Of a stretch of DNA of 64,000 bases, positions 25,763 through 33,540 are shown piece after piece; positions within the stretch are counted from its first letter, which is position 1; every line of letters begins with the position of its first letter. Source of the DNA: Streptomyces sp. TSRI0107 (lineage in GTDB: Bacteria; Actinomycetota; Actinomycetes; Streptomycetales; Streptomycetaceae). Location of the stretch: positions 1 through 64,000 of the forward strand of contig NZ_LIVZ01000018.1 of assembly GCF_001905845.1 (NCBI RefSeq), read 5' to 3'. The notes under the pieces were generated by a model that searched no databases, was not told the origin of the DNA, and worked only from the letters and a program-made list of their open reading frames with translations. The position numbers and the translations under genes were made by a program.

Positions 25763-26182
25763 ATGTCCTCCAGCCCGCTCGCCTCCGTGCTGTTCGTCTG
25801 TGTCCACAACGCCGGCCGTTCGCAGATGGCCGCCGGATTCCTCAACCACCTCGCGGGCGACCGGATCGAGGTCCGCTCGGCCGGCTCCATCCCGGGCGAC
25901 CAGGTCAACCCGGCCGCGGTCGAGGCCATGAAGGAGGTCGGCATCGACATCTCGGCGGCCAAGCCGAAGATCCTCACCACCGAGGCCGTCCAGGCGTCCG
26001 ACTACGTCATCACCATGGGCTGCGGCGACGCCTGCCCCATCTTCCCCGGCAAGAAGTACCTCGACTGGGCCCTGGAAGACCCGGCCGGCAAGGGCGTCGA
26101 GGCCGTACGCCCCATCCGCGACGAGATCCGGACCCGTATCGAGGCCCTGATCGCCGAGATCGACGCGAAGCAGGAGGCGTGA
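25763..26182 (+). CDS. arsC: Arsenate reductase, thioredoxin-coupled type
   Basis: This 139-residue LMW-phosphatase-fold enzyme has the catalytic loop 'CVHNAGRS' from Cys13, with Cys86 and Cys90 in 'TMGCGDACP' placed to form the relay disulfide as in the S. aureus enzyme. 'AKPKILTTEAVQASDYVI' matches the family core. GGAAG lies nine bases before ATG 25763. It lacks the N-terminal domain of its neighbour, so the operon encodes two ArsC forms. A thioredoxin reductase gene follows after 4 bases. Confidence 0.92.
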   Translation: MSSSPLASVLFVCVHNAGRSQMAAGFLNHLAGDRIEVRSAGSIPGDQVNPAAVEAMKEVGIDISAAKPKILTTEAVQASDYVITMGCGDACPIFPGKKYLDWALEDPAGKGVEAVRPIRDEIRTRIEALIAEIDAKQEA

Positions 26183-26186
26183 GCTC

Positions 26187-27167
26187 GTGACTGAGACCGG
26201 CATACGCGAGGTCATCGTCATTGGCTCCGGCCCCGCTGGATACACCGCCGCCCTCTACACCGCCCGCGCCGTGCTGGGGCCCCTCGTGTTCGGTGGTGCC
26301 ATCTTCGTCGGCGGCTCGCTCACCACCACCACCGAGGTCGAGAACTTCCCCGGCTTCCCCGAGGGCATCGACGGCCCCGACCTGATGCTCAACATGCGGG
26401 CGCAGGCCGAGAGGTTCGGGGCCGAGGTCGTCGAGGACGACATCGTCTCCGTCGACCTCACCGGCGAGATCAAGGAAGTCACCGACACGGCCGGGACCGT
26501 GCACCGCGCGAAGACCGTGATCGTCGCGACCGGCTCCGGCTACCGCAAGCTCGGCCTGCCGAACGAGGAGGAACTGTCCGGCCGGGGCGTGTCCTGGTGC
26601 GCCACCTGCGACGGCTTCTTCTTCCGGGACCGGGACATCGTCGTGGTCGGCGGCGGAGACACCGCCATGGAGGAGGCCACCTTCCTCACCCGCTTCGCCC
26701 GCTCCGTGACCGTCGTCCACCGCCGCTCCACCCTGCGCGCCTCCCAGGTGATGCAGAACCGCGCCTTCGCCGACGACAAGATCTCCTTCGCCTTCGACAC
26801 CGAGATTGCCGAGATCAAGGAAGCCAACGGCATGCTCGCCGGGGTCGTCCTGCGCGACGTCTTCACCGGCGCCACCCGCGATCTGGATGTGACCGGCTTG
26901 TTCATCGCAATCGGCCACGACCCGCGTACCGAGCTGTTCCAGGGCCAGCTGGACCTGGACGACGAGGGCTACCTGAAGGTCGCCTCGCCCTCGACGCGTA
27001 CGAACATCCCCGGCGTCTTCGCCGCCGGTGACGTCGTCGACCACACCTACCGCCAGGCCATCACCGCCGCCGCCAGCGGCTGCCAGGCCGCCCTCGACGC
27101 CGAGCGCTACCTCGCAGCCCGAGCAGCAGGTCAGGCCGCGCAGGAGCTGGCCGCTGTCCCCGGCTGA
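26187..27167 (+). CDS. trxB: Thioredoxin reductase of the ars operon (ArsT)
   Basis: The 326-residue flavoenzyme has the FAD motif 'VIVIGSGPAGYTAALYTARA', the redox pair Cys138-Ala-Thr-Cys141 in 'SWCATCDGFF', the NADPH motif 'IVVVGGGDTAMEEATFL' and the terminal FAD motif 'PGVFAAGDVVDHTYRQA'. It starts at GTG 26187, four bases after arsC. Such dedicated reductases (ArsT) supply electrons to ArsC; no thioredoxin gene is in this operon. A short loop near residues 28-45 differs from housekeeping TrxB. A strong terminator follows. Confidence 0.92.
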   Translation: MTETGIREVIVIGSGPAGYTAALYTARAVLGPLVFGGAIFVGGSLTTTTEVENFPGFPEGIDGPDLMLNMRAQAERFGAEVVEDDIVSVDLTGEIKEVTDTAGTVHRAKTVIVATGSGYRKLGLPNEEELSGRGVSWCATCDGFFFRDRDIVVVGGGDTAMEEATFLTRFARSVTVVHRRSTLRASQVMQNRAFADDKISFAFDTEIAEIKEANGMLAGVVLRDVFTGATRDLDVTGLFIAIGHDPRTELFQGQLDLDDEGYLKVASPSTRTNIPGVFAAGDVVDHTYRQAITAAASGCQAALDAERYLAARAAGQAAQELAAVPG

Positions 27168-27188
27168 GGCCGCCCGGCCAGATCACGG

Positions 27189-27226
27189 CGCCCGGCGGCA
27201 GCGGCTCAGACCGCTGCCGCCGGGCG
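27189..27226 (+). terminator. Strong hairpin terminator after ars operon
   Basis: A perfect 16-bp stem (27189-27204 paired with 27211-27226) with the loop CTCAGA begins 21 bases after the trxB stop. The stem is almost entirely GC. It closes the arsC-arsC-trxB transcript. Confidence 0.8.
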
Positions 27227-27246
27227 ACCTGCAGTTTCTGCAAGAC

Positions 27247-27690
27247 CTACACCTCGTCGGTGAGCGGCGGCACGTCCTCGGGGGTCAGGTCCGAACGCAG
27301 CCGCAGGAAACGGACGGGGTGGCGGTAGACGCCGTCGTCGATCGCGCTGTCGGCCAGGAACTCGGCCACCAGGTCGGGGCGTACGCACTGGTACTCCAGC
27401 TCGCTGCGGGTTCCACATCCGGCGCCGAACCGGCTCCCTTTCCAAGGGTGTTCAGGGCCGGCCGGATGGAGGTGCCGCGCCAGGTCACGCCGTACCGGGG
27501 TGAGCAGGGGCGTGGTGCGGGCGATCAGCCGCAGGCGCCCTGCAGCGTCGTACCGGGCCAGCAGCAGCGCGGCCGGCGCGGTCACGGTCCTGGTGACCCC
27601 GCCGATCAGCGCCTCGGCAGTCAGGCGGGAGCGGACCTTGATCCAGGCGCGCTTGCCGGGCGGATCGGGCGGTGATGCAGGATGCGGGCG
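27247..27690 (-). pseudogene. ATP-dependent DNA ligase C-terminal fragment
   Basis: The minus frame reads 'DPPGKRAWIKVRSRLTAEAL', then 'GRLRLIARTTPL', 'HPWKGSRFGAG' and 'ELEYQCVRPDLVAEFLADSA'. This is the OB-fold C-terminal domain of actinobacterial ATP-dependent (LigD-type) DNA ligases. Going upstream a TGA closes the frame near 27690 with no start. The nucleotidyltransferase domain with its catalytic Lys is absent. The fragment is fused to a piece of an unrelated hypothetical gene, indicating rearrangement. Confidence 0.7.
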
Positions 27691-27694
27691 GAGG

Positions 27695-27890
27695 TGTCAG
27701 GCGCAAAGCGCGGCCGGAGCGGTGGGAAGAAGGCGACCATGCGGGAGTGCAGGGTGACGATGCCGCTGGGCCGTTCCAGGTCGACGCTCACGGTGCGCGT
27801 CCGGGCGGCCTCCAAGGCCGTCGAGCGCAGCCAGGCGCCGGACACCGGCTCATCGCAGGTGAACGCGCCATAGCGCGGCAGCGGCACAAC
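27695..27890 (-). pseudogene. Fragment paralogous to the gene at 28959-29636
   Basis: The frame contains 'RYGAFTCDEPVSGAWLRSTA' and 'SVDLERPSGIVTLHSRMV', closely matching the C-terminal part of the intact gene at 28959-29636 ('RHGAFTHHEPVSGAWLRSMA'). Nucleotides 27742-27876 align with 29024-29158, and most positions are identical by eye. It has no N-terminus and its C-terminus is replaced by the ligase fragment. It is a diverged, broken duplicate. Confidence 0.6.
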
Positions 27891-28219
27891 GCCGCTCCCC
27901 CGGCTCAGCGGGCAGGCAATGGGTCGTGCCAGTGGGTGTACGCAGGCTCGGGGCGACCGGGTGGCGCCCCGCGTGCGGTCACGGGACGGAGCCGAAAGGC
28001 GTGGCCAGCGGCTTCGGTCGGCGGTCGGGGTTGCGGCCGGTGGCGGGGACGGCGCGCGGGCGCAATGCAGAGGGGTGCGGGAGCGTCCTTCCGGCAGGAC
28101 AGACACTGCCGCAAGCGGGTCCGAGCCGTGCAAGGGCAGCGGTCGGCCGGAGGTGCGGCGGCCCCGAATCCGGGGCGGATGCCGGGAGTTCGGGGCCATG
28201 TGGATGTGACGCGGGGCGG

Positions 28220-28615
28220 TCAGTTGGTCGGCATGGTCAGGAGGTGGCGCAGCCTGTCCAGGCCGGTGGCGTTGCGGAGGCGGCGTTCGCGTTCTGCCCG
28301 GCGGGCCTGGGCGCGGCGGTGGCTGGTGTAGGGGAGCCGGAAGTCACGGACCAGGGTGCTGCTTCGGTCCTGGGCGTGTGTGGCCTGCTCAGCGGTGATG
28401 TACGCCTCGGCGACTTCCTCGAAGATCAGCTGTGCGGCACGCAGGGGGCAGCCGTTCAGGAGGGGTTGGGCGCCTGGGCCCTCCTCCTCGAACGCGGTGA
28501 TCGCGGTGTTCACGAAGTCGAGGTGTGCTGGGTTCTTGCACTGGGCTGCTGTGGCTCGCAGCTCGTCCAGGACGTGAGGGAATGCGAGGACGTAGCCGCT
28601 GGGTGTCACCTTCAT
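28220..28615 (-). CDS. Conserved-looking hypothetical protein
   Basis: This 131-residue soluble protein starts at ATG 28615 with an ideal GGAGG five bases upstream ('MKVTPSGYVLAFPHVLDELR'). It is mostly helical and ends in an Arg-rich segment ('RRAQARRAERERRLRNAT'), possibly nucleic-acid-binding. I recognise no family. The next upstream gene on the same strand (28959) is also hypothetical, and the ~340-base gap between them holds no gene. It lies in a region of fragments, so it may belong to a mobile segment. Confidence 0.6.
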   Translation of the reverse strand: MKVTPSGYVLAFPHVLDELRATAAQCKNPAHLDFVNTAITAFEEEGPGAQPLLNGCPLRAAQLIFEEVAEAYITAEQATHAQDRSSTLVRDFRLPYTSHRRAQARRAERERRLRNATGLDRLRHLLTMPTN

Positions 28616-28958
28616 GAAGTCCTCCGTGAGTCGCGGGCGTTGCGCTGACATGGCTGCCGGGTTTGGGCGGCCCGAAGGGGGCGGGAGGGGGCACCGCTCC
28701 CCCGGGCCGCTGGCTGGACCATGGCCGGGGGCGGGGCAAGGAGCACAACCCGCCGCAGGACGGGGCCGGGGGCAGTTCCGGGGGCGGCCGATGCGCTCCT
28801 CGGGTTTCTCTTCAGGGTCAGCCGTGGTCGGGACGAGAGGAGTCCAGCGCGGGCGGGCCGATGGCCTCGGCGCACCGCACAGCCTCGTCGACGACGCGTC
28901 GCGGTTCCAGGGCGGGATCGAGGGTGGTCGGCCCGCCCGCGGCGGACTGCGCGGGTTG

Positions 28959-29636
28959 TCAAGCGGAGAGGGACTGGGTGCCGGCCGGGATGGCGGGATG
29001 GAAGAACACGTCGCCGACCAGGCGGGAGTGGAGGGTGACGATGCCGCTGGGCAGTTCCAGGTGGACACTCACGGTGCGGGTCCGCGCGGCCTTTGAGGCC
29101 ATCGAGCGCAGCCAGGCGCCGGACACCGGCTCGTGATGGGTGAACGCGCCGTGGCGCAGGCTCAGACCACGGAAGCTGCTGGTGTAGTGCTCGCCGGTGA
29201 TCAGGCCTGTCTCGGCGGGGGTGAGTGCGGCCGCGGTGTTGGGGGTGTAGGTGACGGGGGTGGGGCGGCGGCGGGTGGCCAGGGCGCGGTCGACGGAGGG
29301 CGGGTCGTATTTCTTGCGGAGCCGGTCCTCGGTGCGGTTGGCGATCGGGGCGAGGTCGGCGAGCGGCTCGCCCTGGGCTCGCTGGCGGACGACGACGACT
29401 CTGATCGCCTCGTCCACCAGGTCCCGGAGGGCGACGAGGCGTTGGAGGAGTTCGGTGTTCGGCGCGGCAACGCTGTAGGCGCTGTGCAGCAGGGCCTCGG
29501 AGACCACGGTGCAGTCCTCGGCGATGTCGCGCATGGCTTCGGTGCAGCGGCGTGCGCGGGCGGGGTCGGCGGAGGGGGCAAAGCGGGGCGGGCGCGAGGC
29601 GTTGTCAGCCGTTTGGACGCGTGAATGGGTGGACAC
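28959..29636 (-). CDS. Hypothetical protein with duplicated C-terminus
   Basis: This 225-residue protein from an ATG at 29636 has a helical first half ('AEDCTVVSEALLHSAYSVAA', 'LVALRDLVDEAIRVVVVRQR') and a second half with 'GAFTHHEPVSGAWLRSMA'. No signal peptide, membrane segment or known motif is seen. A broken copy of its second half lies at 27695-27890. Its role is unknown. Confidence 0.6.
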   Translation of the reverse strand: MSTHSRVQTADNASRPPRFAPSADPARARRCTEAMRDIAEDCTVVSEALLHSAYSVAAPNTELLQRLVALRDLVDEAIRVVVVRQRAQGEPLADLAPIANRTEDRLRKKYDPPSVDRALATRRRPTPVTYTPNTAAALTPAETGLITGEHYTSSFRGLSLRHGAFTHHEPVSGAWLRSMASKAARTRTVSVHLELPSGIVTLHSRLVGDVFFHPAIPAGTQSLSA

Positions 29637-29756
29637 AGGAGACCTCTTTCGGGGGTGCTGGACGGGTATCTGTACCGGCGGTCCGGCCGCGGGCGGCCGG
29701 ACGGGCTGGGGCTGGTGGGGCGTGAGCGTCTGCTGGCGCCACCACCGGCGGTCAGG

Positions 29757-29909
29757 TCAGCGGCGGAAAATCCACTGGAGGACCAGCACAGATCCGTGAA
29801 CAGCTGTCAGAAAGAGGGCAATGAGGGGCAGTACATGCGGCGGCAAGGCGTCCGGGATCGCGACCAGGGGGAGGCAGATCGCGGCCATGGGCAGGCTCCC
29901 GCGGAGCAT
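29757..29909 (-). CDS. Small two-helix membrane protein
   Basis: This 50-residue product starts at ATG 29909 ('MLRGSLPMAAICLPLVAIPD') and has two hydrophobic segments, the second 'HVLPLIALFLTAVHGSVLVL'. The longer open frame upstream is not hydrophobic and crosses a GC hairpin, so I chose the short form. It is the third small membrane gene in a row on this strand after the Rhs fragment. Its role is unknown; an immunity role is speculative. Confidence 0.45.
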   Translation of the reverse strand: MLRGSLPMAAICLPLVAIPDALPPHVLPLIALFLTAVHGSVLVLQWIFRR

Positions 29910-30050
29910 GACAGCCTTGACATGCCACACCGGGGTTTGGGCCGAGCGCAGCGGCGGGATGATACGGTCGCGACTCGTTTTCACCGCAAGTGCATTCACG
30001 CTTACGGGAAGACGAGTTCGGCGTCGGCGCAGCGGCATCAGACAGGTGAT

Positions 30051-30074
30051 GAGCCCGCCCGGGTGGGCGGGCTC
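30051..30074. terminator. GC hairpin, terminator-like
   Basis: GAGCCCGCCC-GGGT-GGGCGGGCTC is a perfect 10-bp stem with a 4-base loop. It lies between the amber-interrupted small membrane gene and the 29757-29909 gene, in position to end minus-strand transcripts. Confidence 0.6.
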
Positions 30075-30276
30075 ACCGGTACGCTGCAAACAGACCTTCG
30101 GTGCGCGGTCAGGTGCGTCAGGCACGTTGTATGCGCCCAGGACCTGTTTCCCCGTCTACGTAGTTATCGGCGGAGCTGCTGGCACCGCCGGGTGAAGGCA
30201 AGCGTCTGCCATTCGCCGGCGACCTGTCTCCCCACCTCACGATGCCGACGCGTCGATCCAGCCATCGGCGAAGCGT

Positions 30277-30495
30277 TCACCGAGGTGCCCCCTGCGCCCT
30301 CGCAGGCCGCTGGCCGCAGGCCACGTAGGCGAGCAGGGCGACGCCGAACAGGACCGACACCACGACCCGCGGGACCAGCCATGCCTGACCGTCCGGGTCC
30401 CACAGTGCCTACGCCAAATTGAGCAGCAGCGCGAGGGCGAGGGTGACCAGGAGGACGGTTCTCGCCTGTGCGATCTTCTGAGCTGCCGTATCCAT
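30277..30495 (-). pseudogene. Small membrane protein with in-frame amber stop
   Basis: From ATG 30495 the frame reads 'MDTAAQKIAQARTVLLVTLA' and a first membrane helix, then TAG at 30409-30411, then continues in the same frame through 'WLVPRVVVSVLFGVALLAYV' and 'CGQRPARAQGAPR' to TGA 30277. The two halves together make a normal 72-residue two-helix protein, so the TAG is most likely a nonsense mutation. A GGGGGG tract lies close to the start. It belongs to a series of small membrane genes downstream of the Rhs fragment. Confidence 0.55.
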
Positions 30496-30568
30496 CAGCC
30501 CCCCTCACTCGCTGACCATGCGTAGGGACTTCTCCCCGCGGGCCGCTCGGCCACACCGAAGCGGTACA

Positions 30569-30766
30569 TCATCGGCTGTTCGACGGTTTGGTCACCCAGA
30601 AAGCCAGCACCCAGAAGAGTGCGAGGATCGCAAGTCCCACCCATGCTCCATACATCTTCTGGAAGAAGATGAGCCACACCAGGAAAAGCGCGAATACGAA
30701 GGATGCGGAAAGCCATATTCGCAGCATCTTGTTGTTGTCGCCGGAAAACCTTGACACGGTAGGCAT
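30569..30766 (-). CDS. Small two-helix membrane protein beside Rhs
   Basis: The 65-residue product has two hydrophobic helices ('IWLSASFVFALFLVWLIFFQ' and 'GAWVGLAILALFWVLAFWV'). GGAAGGAG directly abuts the ATG at 30766, too close for normal use. The GTG three codons later (30757) has ideal 9-base spacing, so the true protein may be 62 residues starting at Ser-Arg-Phe. It lies 70 bases downstream of the Rhs fragment on the same strand, the usual place for a toxin's immunity gene. That role is inference only. Confidence 0.6.
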   Translation of the reverse strand: MPTVSRFSGDNNKMLRIWLSASFVFALFLVWLIFFQKMYGAWVGLAILALFWVLAFWVTKPSNSR

Positions 30767-30836
30767 CTCCTTCCAATTGCCGCGTCCGCACGTGTGGTGG
30801 GTCGGGTGAGCCCTGACCCACCTGTTCGCGTGACGT

Positions 30837-31964
30837 CTACGTCAGCGCATCGGCCGTCAGCTCGCCTGCGTAGTAGCCGACTCCCGCACACACCGCGGGA
30901 GCAGCGGGAGCGGTGACACCAGCACTGATCATGATGGCTCCACAACCCATCCCAGCCAGCGTCCCGACTCCCCACGCGGCCATACTGGCCCACGCGGCTT
31001 CTGCGTCTCCCTGAACAGCCGCGATGCCTGTGTTCAGCAGATCACTCGCCCTGCCCAGCCCTTCGAGTGCGCCGCCGACATCCGGCAGACCCAACAGCCC
31101 CGTGGGGTCGCTGTTGTTGATGGGGTCGCCGCCCGCGTGGAGGTAGGTGTTGGTCTCCTGCCCCGAGGGGTCGGGCTGGGTGAAGCGGCCGAGCTGGGGG
31201 TCGTAGTAGCGGTGGCCCATCTTGTACAGGCCGGTCGGGTCGAGGTAGGCGCCGGTGTAGCGGAACGGCTGGGGGGCCGCCTCGGTGGTGGTGCCGCGGG
31301 GCAGACCGGTGGGGCCGTAGGCGTAGGTGTGGGTGCGCTTGCCCGCATCGTCGACCAGGCCCAGGACGTTGCCCGTGGCGTCGGTGAGGTAGTAGTAGGA
31401 CTTCCCCCCAGTCGTCATGGAGTTCAAGGTGCCCGCGGGTTCGCGGATGAATCCGGTGTCGGTGCCGTTCGTGGTCGTGGACGCCAGGCCGAGCGCGGTG
31501 TGGTGGAACCAGGTCGGACCCAGCTTGGTGCGCTCGGAGTTGGTCGTGCCCGCGTGGACCAGGTCGTAGCCCGTGCCGCCCACCGTGATGCCGGCCAGCT
31601 GGTGGTAGTCGGTCCATTTCTCGTTCGACCGCGCGGTCGCGGCGACCCGTCCGCCGGCCGTTTCGTTGCCGGCCTGGTCATAGGACCACGGGGTCGCCGA
31701 GCCGGTCTGGGCGGTGAGCTGGAGGGCGTCGTTGTAGGTGAACTGCGCCGAGCCGGGGCAGGTTGCGGCGCTGCCGTCCTGGCTGGTGAGGTTGCCGGCC
31801 TGGTCGAAGCAGTACAGCCAGGAGGCCTTGCGCGCGCCCGTCGCGTCCGCTTCGAGGGCGTAGCGGAGCCGGTCCTGGGTGTCGTACTCGTAGGTGGTCT
31901 TGAGTTTGGGGCCGGGATCAGTCCAGCCGCTTCCGGGGCGACATGGCGTTACTGATCCCGACAT
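30837..31964 (-). pseudogene. Rhs/YD-repeat protein, C-terminal fragment
   Basis: The frame holds YD repeats ('TTYEYDTQDRLRYALEADAT', 'FDQAGNLTSQDG') and the Rhs core 'GHRYYDPQLGRFTQPDPSGQ' ending at 'NNSDPTGL'. A ~90-residue variable tip follows that is Gly/Ala-rich and hydrophobic, with no nuclease or other toxin motif I recognise. A full Rhs protein has well over 1,000 residues and a signal peptide; here the N-terminus is missing and similarity stops near 31925. It may be an orphan Rhs tip or a dead remnant. Small membrane genes follow it. Confidence 0.75.
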
Positions 31965-32327
31965 GGGACGCCTGTGCCGACGCGGAATCGACCGTTCTGT
32001 TATTCACCGGCGGTCCACATCGGCCGAAACAGGTGCCCTGTGTGAGCCGACACCGTCGGCGGTAGCAGAACGCCCCCCGGGGTCGGTCCCCTGCCTCAGG
32101 CTGTCCGCAAGCTCCCACCCACCGCTCACCATCGAGTCGAAGGGCCACCGTCAGTGCGGCACCCCGAGTCGTCGGCGCTTGTCGGCGCGAGCGTCAGGCG
32201 GGGCTCTTCTTGCGCTGGCGGCCGATGCGGGCGAGGGCGTCGATCAGCTGGCTGCGGCTCATCTTCGACCGGCCCGCGGCATCCTGGTCGGTCGCGGGTC
32301 GTGCTACGCAAGGAAGAACGTCGGCTG

Positions 32328-32630
32328 CTACCTGTCTGGAACTGCCCAGACAGCCAGGGAGCGTGAAGCGTACGCGGCGTGGGTGGCCCACAGCAGCACG
32401 GTCCTGAGCGGGCCCAGACCAGCCGGGAGCGCAGCCGGACGAGCGGCCCGCAGGACTCGGACCAGCACAAAGTCGCGGGGTGCTTCCCGGAGCCTGGTGA
32501 TGTCGAGCAGCAATCCGTCCAGCCGCCTGCCCACCAGTTCGGCGTAGCGCCGTCCCGGCATCGGGCCCACGTGTTCGTGGTCGGCTCCCTAGATCCGACC
32601 GCGCGGCAGCTGCTCATCGTCGCTGTCCAT
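32328..32630 (-). pseudogene. Small hypothetical gene with in-frame amber stop
   Basis: From ATG 32630 the frame reads 'MDSDDEQLPRGRI', meets TAG at 32589-32591, and continues in frame 'GADHEHVGPMPGRRYAELVG' and 'RRLDGLLLDITRLREAPRDF' to a stop at 32328. In the next ~135 bases another frame carries 'SKMSRSQLIDALARIGRQRK', probably its former C-terminus after a frameshift. The parts read as one decayed protein of unknown function. Confidence 0.45.
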
Positions 32631-32719
32631 GCCCTCAGCCTCGCAGCCGCCACCCACAATGAGCGCTTGCCCAAGGGGTGCTTGGCCAAGCCCTCGCGCC
32701 GCCGGGAGACTTGCCCGGG

Positions 32720-33153
32720 TCAGCTGCGCCCGAGCCGGCCGCCGGCCTTCGAGGCCTGCCCCGCCTCCGCCTCCTGGCACTCCTGCTCCTGGGCCTCGCG
32801 GTCCGCTCAGCGGCTTTCTGCGCTTGGCGGTGCCGTTCCTCCTGCTCGCGGCGGGCGAGGGCGGAATCCTGGAGAGAGTTTCTGATCGCGTCCCACGGGT
32901 TTTCCCGGCCGAAACGCGAAAAGGCGAAACCGCCCGGACCGTGCTCACGCCACAGCTCCAGCGTGGTCGCCACGATCGGCCGCTTCCCCTCATCACCTCC
33001 TCCCAGCCGCTTTCCTGTAGGCCGGGGGGCTCCTCCAGTTGATCCCGGCAGGACAAGGGCTCCCCCAGCCATCGGGGCGACCAAGCCATTGGAGAAATCA
33101 GCCGTCTCAGTGATGATTTTTCCGTGATCCAGAATGCCGAAAAGAAGATCCAC
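32720..33153 (-). CDS. Hypothetical protein, C-terminus possibly frameshifted
   Basis: From GTG 33153 the frame reads 'DLLFGILDHGKIITETADFS' and 'LWREHGPGGFAFSRFGRENP', then an Arg/Gln/Glu-rich helix. As sequenced it runs on to 32635 as an Arg-rich tail. A one- or two-base change near 32800 would instead give 'EAQEQECQEAEAGQASKAGG' and a stop at 32720, which looks more natural and leaves room for the next gene. The open frame also extends upstream ('VPPVFDDTIV'), so the start is uncertain. The family is not recognised. Confidence 0.4.
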
Positions 33154-33448
33154 AATCGTGTCATCAAAAACCGGCGGAACCCGGCGTGGACGAAGACCGA
33201 CCAGGACGCGGCGACAGCCGCCGACGCGAGCACGCGGACCGGGCGGGATTCCAGCGGGGGGCGTCCGGCGCGGGGAGGGCGTCGATCAACTTGTCCCGGG
33301 CTCATCGCACCCGGCCCGACCTCTGCCCCGCCGACGCACCCCGCCTGACGTCGCCGCCGAGCATTCCGGTCAGGAGGCGTGGCGGAAGACGGCCGCTGCC
33401 CGGCAACGCCCGCGGAATGCACCAAGGAGCCCAGGCCGCGCGTGTCAC

Positions 33449-33465
33449 TCCGGATCGTTCCGGAT
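33449..33465 (+). promoter_or_regulatory. Heptamer direct repeat upstream of SARP gene
   Basis: TCCGGAT occurs at 33449-33455 and 33459-33465, ten bases apart, ahead of a -10-like CTACCT. Its sequence differs from the TCATCG repeats found at the other promoters, so autoregulation by the same protein is possible but weakly supported. Confidence 0.3.
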
Positions 33466-33540
33466 GCCTTGCCCGGCGCTCCCCCTCTACCTTGTCGTCG
33501 GCGCCCGCCAGACCGACAGTCCGGAGTACGGGGAGCAGCG

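Noticed and set aside
31034..31955. Other open frames over the Rhs fragment on both strands
   Set aside because: They are shadows; the YD repeats and the Rhs core motif fix the coding frame.
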